A DNA stretch of 8,069 bases from JAYWGN01 sp043778255 (GTDB taxonomy: Bacteria; Bacteroidota; Bacteroidia; Chitinophagales; Chitinophagaceae): the NCBI GenBank assembly GCA_043778255.1, contig JAYWGN010000023.1, forward strand, positions 1 through 8,069. The letters are read 5' to 3'. The translations under genes and the position numbers were made by a program. Within the stretch, counting starts at the first letter, position 1. Each line of letters opens with the position of its first letter. This document shows, piece by piece, positions 5,314 through 8,069 of this stretch. A model generated the notes under the pieces. That model was given only the letters and a program-made list of their open reading frames with translations. It did not search any database and was not told the DNA's origin.

Positions 5314-7185
5314 ATGGCAATGTATTACCTTTGCCTAATGCCAAGCACACACCCACATATTATTAAACTGTTGCAATGTGTACAATTAGAAGAAAAAGAA
5401 CAAATAAACCGATATAGCCTCGATAAAACCCAAACTCTTAAACAGTTAAAAGCCGAGGGCTTAGCATTACATCCAATTATAGTTACCCGCAAAAATTTTG
5501 GCTATGCCGATTACCCCGAAATAAGCTTTAGGCTTAACTTTGGAGCCGAAATAAATTTATTTAAAGATGGTGCTGCAATTGAATGTTTTTTGCAAGGCGA
5601 GGAACCTATAAAAGGTGTAGTAATTACCATAAATGGTAAAATGGGGGAATTTCGGTTATTTGCCCCCGACTTCCCCGATTGGATAGAAGACCACGGAGTA
5701 GGTATAAAGTTAGCACCCGACCAACGTACTACTAACCTAATGAAAACAGCTTTAAATAATTTGGAACAACATAAGGAATTGTACCAAACATTTAGGTGTA
5801 TACATGGCGAAAAAAATATGGATAACCCTACTGAACTTAATACCAACTTAAGCATCCGCCTTGGCGGACAAAAAAATAAAAACCTTAACCCTAGCCAATT
5901 GCAAGCCGTAGCCGCCATTGTAAATAATACAAATATTGTAATAATACACGGCCCACCTGGTACGGGCAAAACCACCACACTTATAGAAGCCATACAACAA
6001 TTAGTACATAACCAACAAAAAGTAGTAGTAGCTGCACCTAGCAATACAGCGGTTGACCATATAGCCAAAGGCTTACTAGCACAGCAATTAAATATACTTA
6101 GGGTAGGTAATACTACCAAAATAGATGATGCCCTAATGCCCCATACACCCGAAGGTAAATTGCAAAATGCTAAACAACAAAAAGATATTAGAGAACTTAA
6201 AAAAAGGGCAGAACAGTTTAGAAAAATGGCCTTAAAGTACAAAAGAAGCTTTGGTAAAGCAGAACGGGAACAACGAAATTTATTATTTAAAGAAGTAAAA
6301 AATATACGTACCGAAATAAAAAAAATACAAGCTTACAATGAAGAAAAATTGTACTCCGAAGCCACTGTAATATTAGGTACACCCATAGGGTTGCTAGATG
6401 CACATGTAGGCAAACAACAATTTAGTACATTAGTAATAGATGAAGCTGGCCAGTGCATTGAGCCATTAGCTTGGTGCATTATACCATTGGCTGCTACATT
6501 AGTATTGGCTGGTGACCATTTGCAACTACCACCTACTGTACTTAGCAACGAAGCTGCCCGACTGGGTTTTAACCAATCAATACTTGAAGTTGCTATAAAA
6601 AATATAGCAAATACACACTTACTTAATATACAGTATAGAATGAGGGCTGCCATTGCTGGCTTTTCGAGCAGTTACTTTTACAATGGCTTGTTGCTTACTG
6701 CACCACACCTCAGCAATACCGATAACCATATAATATTTGTAGATACTGCCGGCAGCGGCAACAACGAAACTGTGGGTAATAGCGGCACCAGTTTGCAAAA
6801 TGTAGGCGAATTGCAATTGGTATTACAATTACTTGAAGCAGAAAATTTGGATGTTACTACCACAGCATTTATAACACCTTATAGCGGACAAATAATTGCT
6901 GCTAACGAAATATTGCCCAAGCCATTGAGGTGTAGTACAATTGACAGTTTTCAGGGGCAAGAAATGGATACCATTATAATAAGCCTTGTACGTAGTAATG
7001 ATGATAATGATATAGGTTTTTTGAAAGATTATAGGCGTATGAATGTAGCTATAACTAGGGCAAAGCAAAAACTTTATATAATTGGCGATAGTGCTACCAT
7101 AGCAGCCGATAACTTTTACCATCAACTAATTACTTACATTGAGCAATATGGGCAGTACCGAACTATTTGGGAATTTGCAAACTAA
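5314..7185 (+). CDS. UPF1-like superfamily 1 DNA/RNA helicase
   Basis: This is an ATP-driven helicase of the DNA2/NAM7 (UPF1, IGHMBP2-like) branch of superfamily 1, with expected 5'-3' movement on single-stranded DNA or RNA. All core motifs are present. They are the Q-motif region LNPSQLQAV (191-199), Walker A GPPGTGKT (213-220), motif Ia APSNTAVDH (241-249), Walker B DEAG (376-379), motif III GDHLQLPP (400-407), motif IV QYRM (440-443), motif V DSFQGQE (544-550) and motif VI NVAITRAK (577-584). Before the core lies a beta-rich N-terminal domain (about 30-140). Between motifs Ia and II a highly charged helical insert (about 285-345) fits the stalk or 1B-1C region of UPF1 relatives. No nuclease or zinc domain is attached. 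The 623 residues are a full-length protein for these bacterial helicases. The start is open: ATGs at 5314, 5320 and 5338 all share the frame, and a promoter-like motif lies between the last two. Its biological job in bacteria is poorly defined, so I give no gene symbol. Confidence 0.93.
   Translation: MAMYYLCLMPSTHPHIIKLLQCVQLEEKEQINRYSLDKTQTLKQLKAEGLALHPIIVTRKNFGYADYPEISFRLNFGAEINLFKDGAAIECFLQGEEPIKGVVITINGKMGEFRLFAPDFPDWIEDHGVGIKLAPDQRTTNLMKTALNNLEQHKELYQTFRCIHGEKNMDNPTELNTNLSIRLGGQKNKNLNPSQLQAVAAIVNNTNIVIIHGPPGTGKTTTLIEAIQQLVHNQQKVVVAAPSNTAVDHIAKGLLAQQLNILRVGNTTKIDDALMPHTPEGKLQNAKQQKDIRELKKRAEQFRKMALKYKRSFGKAEREQRNLLFKEVKNIRTEIKKIQAYNEEKLYSEATVILGTPIGLLDAHVGKQQFSTLVIDEAGQCIEPLAWCIIPLAATLVLAGDHLQLPPTVLSNEAARLGFNQSILEVAIKNIANTHLLNIQYRMRAAIAGFSSSYFYNGLLLTAPHLSNTDNHIIFVDTAGSGNNETVGNSGTSLQNVGELQLVLQLLEAENLDVTTTAFITPYSGQIIAANEILPKPLRCSTIDSFQGQEMDTIIISLVRSNDDNDIGFLKDYRRMNVAITRAKQKLYIIGDSATIAADNFYHQLITYIEQYGQYRTIWEFAN
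5326..5333 (+). promoter_or_regulatory. Exact Bacteroidota -7 motif inside the helicase 5' end
   Basis: TACCTTTG matches TAnnTTTG exactly. If used, transcription would begin near 5338-5341, at or just after the ATG at 5338, so translation would be leaderless from there or begin further in. No clear -33 TTG stands about 20 bp upstream, which weakens the call. An 8-base pattern with two free positions also occurs by chance. Confidence 0.35.
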
Positions 7186-7226
7186 ATATATTTATAACTG
7201 TAATAAACAATATGGGGTAATTAGTG

Positions 7227-7280
7227 TTATTGGTTAAAATAAGCAAACAAAAAGTAAAAATTATTATTTTTTACCAATAA
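7227..7280. repeat. Nested AT-rich inverted repeats before the PAS gene
   Basis: TTATTGGT (7227-7234) pairs exactly with ACCAATAA (7273-7280) across 38 bp. Inside, GTAAAAA (7254-7260) pairs exactly with TTTTTAC (7268-7274) over a 7-nt loop. The two stems share two bases at 7273-7274, so they compete. They lie between the helicase stop and the PAS start and could weakly terminate the helicase transcript or regulate the PAS gene. I found no TAnnTTTG promoter in this gap. Confidence 0.4.
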
Positions 7281-7314
7281 TTTACTTAAAAAAATCTAAA
7301 AACTAGTGCAACAC

Positions 7315-7800
7315 ATGAAATTAAATAATGTACAAAGTAAAAATCATCCTTTGCTTTGTTGGGATATAGTGTTGGAAGGTATGTATCGAAAGGCGGAATT
7401 TAAAGACGATATAAAAGTATTTGAAAATTATACTACACAAAATAATTGGTGCGATACATTACCGCCTATACATAATGCCTTGCTATGGCAAAATAAAACT
7501 ATTGTACTAACCGACGAACACTTGAATATAGTACATGCCACCGAAAATATGGCAGCTATGAATGGCTACCAACCACACGAAGTAGTAGGTAAACACCCAA
7601 AAATGTTTCAAGGTAAGGACACTACATTAGCGGCAAGGGCTGTAATAAAAAAAGCGGTGGACAATGAACAACCATTTGAGACGGTGATATTGAATTATAA
7701 AAAAAATGGACATATTTACCATTGCCACATTGAAGGTTTCCCTATATTTAATACCGAAGGCAAATTGGTGAACTTTATAGCATTGGAAAAAGTAGCTTAG
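7315..7800 (+). CDS. Stand-alone PAS-domain protein, LOV-like but without the photoactive cysteine
   Basis: The ATG at 7315 gives 161 residues; an in-frame GTG at 7306 would add three. The N-terminal third (1-60) holds an LLCWD motif (13-17) and helical sequence that I recall from short Chitinophagaceae PAS proteins. A single PAS domain fills about 62-159: the entry strand TIVLTDEHLNIVHA, then MNGYQPHEVVGK (82-93), HPKMFQGKD (94-102), NYKKNG (127-132) and the closing EGKLVNFIALEKV. The order and wording match LOV-type PAS domains (GxNCRFLQG, NYxKxG, FIGxQ). But proline (95) stands where the flavin-adduct cysteine would be, His136 replaces the second flavin-binding Asn, and Glu158 replaces the signalling Gln. 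No output domain is fused, so it would sense or bind a ligand and act through another protein. It probably has its own transcript, 129 bp after the helicase. The PAS fold is secure; ligand and partner are unknown. Confidence 0.85.
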   Translation: MKLNNVQSKNHPLLCWDIVLEGMYRKAEFKDDIKVFENYTTQNNWCDTLPPIHNALLWQNKTIVLTDEHLNIVHATENMAAMNGYQPHEVVGKHPKMFQGKDTTLAARAVIKKAVDNEQPFETVILNYKKNGHIYHCHIEGFPIFNTEGKLVNFIALEKVA

Positions 7801-7869
7801 CAAAATTTTGTAATTAACAACCTTACTACAGCACTATAACAACATTACAATAATATAGGTATTAAACTG

Positions 7870-7889
7870 TACCAATTTATAGCTTGGTA
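7870..7889 (+). terminator. Hairpin downstream of the PAS gene, weak terminator candidate
   Basis: TACCAA (7870-7875) and TTGGTA (7884-7889) are exactly complementary around an 8-nt loop and are followed by ATTTATAT. It lies about 70 bp after the PAS stop codon. The T-run is short and broken, so it may equally be an operator-like dyad. A 10-bp palindrome, CAAAATTTTG (7801-7810), directly follows the stop codon. Confidence 0.3.
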
Positions 7890-8023
7890 ATTTATATGTG
7901 AAGCGGTGCTTGATTAGCTAACAACAAAATTAATATACACTTTAGCTACTACAAATAAGATTTAAAAAATTATACCGAAATGATAAACAATATAGTCCAA
8001 TTGCGGCTTCGCCTTATTGTACT

Positions 8024-8069
8024 ACCTGCCTGCCGGTAGGCAAGTTTGTTTATTCAACCTGCCTGCCGG
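8024..8069. repeat. GC-rich near-palindromic repeats cut by the window edge
   Basis: ACCTGCCTGCCGG occurs at 8024-8036 and again, exactly, at 8057-8069 where the window ends, a spacing of 33 bp. The first copy sits in a near-perfect palindrome at 8027-8042 (TGCCTGCCGGTAGGCA, broken only by one G-T position on each side). The GC content contrasts sharply with the surrounding DNA. I know similar CTGCCGGCAGG-type intergenic palindromes from Bacteroidota genomes, so this is likely a dispersed or tandem repeat family that continues beyond the window. Confidence 0.65.

Noticed and set aside
5511..7125. Minus-strand open frames opposite the helicase gene (5511-6242, 6333-6653, 6619-6816, 6678-6863, 6829-7125)
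   Set aside because: All are shadows of the helicase reading frame, which carries every SF1 motif; the antisense translations resemble no protein.
7315..7800. Calling the PAS protein a blue-light LOV photoreceptor
   Set aside because: Pro replaces the required adduct cysteine, and two further flavin-contact positions differ.
7980..8039. Short ATG open frame near the right edge
   Set aside because: It is about 19 codons long and ends inside the GC-rich palindrome; it looks like a by-product of the repeat.
8024..8069. A CRISPR array
   Set aside because: Only two 13-bp copies are visible with a 20-bp gap between them, they are near-palindromic, and no cas gene is present.

Overview
The window looks like an ordinary chromosomal segment of an AT-rich Bacteroidota bacterium, probably near the Chitinophagaceae. 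This rests on four things. GyrB is the short form (667 residues, without the large insert of the enterobacterial protein). Start codons lack Shine-Dalgarno sequences. One exact match to the Bacteroidota -7 promoter motif TAnnTTTG is present. The RNase HII, the 66-residue protein and the PAS protein read like members of families I associate with that group. The lineage call is an inference, since no database search was possible.

Layout, left to right. Positions 1-259 are AT-rich, with several small inverted repeats and possibly the last 30 codons of an upstream gene. A very AT-rich gene for a small exported protein or lipoprotein of unknown function (260-883, +) converges on rnhB (RNase HII, 905-1477, -). 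rnhB is best read from a TTG start. Divergent from it is a five-helix membrane protein of unknown function (1692-2243, +). A 491-bp gap follows (2244-2734). It holds a perfect 8-bp dyad, a GC-rich compound hairpin with two alternative pairings, a 20-bp all-AT palindrome and a convincing minus-strand terminator.

That terminator closes a probable two-gene minus-strand unit: gyrB (3031-5034), then a 66-residue conserved-looking small protein (2735-2935). The 279-bp gap upstream of gyrB is shared with a divergent UPF1-like SF1 helicase gene (5314-7185, +). It carries an 8-bp dyad with an 11-bp spacer and a two-copy 41-bp tandem repeat, the clearest unexplained intergenic structure here. Next is a stand-alone PAS protein (7315-7800, +). 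It resembles a LOV domain but lacks the photoactive cysteine. The right end runs into GC-rich near-palindromic repeats cut by the window edge.

Three genes belong to nucleic-acid maintenance: rnhB removes ribonucleotides and RNA from RNA-DNA hybrids, gyrB gives gyrase ATPase and part of its cleavage centre, and the helicase unwinds DNA or RNA. They form no visible operon, so I read this as loose clustering rather than a pathway. I see no defence island, insertion sequence, CRISPR array, tRNA or rRNA, and no convincing new multi-gene system. The most interesting items are regulatory or structural DNA and two proteins that seem to have lost the cysteines of their better-known relatives.
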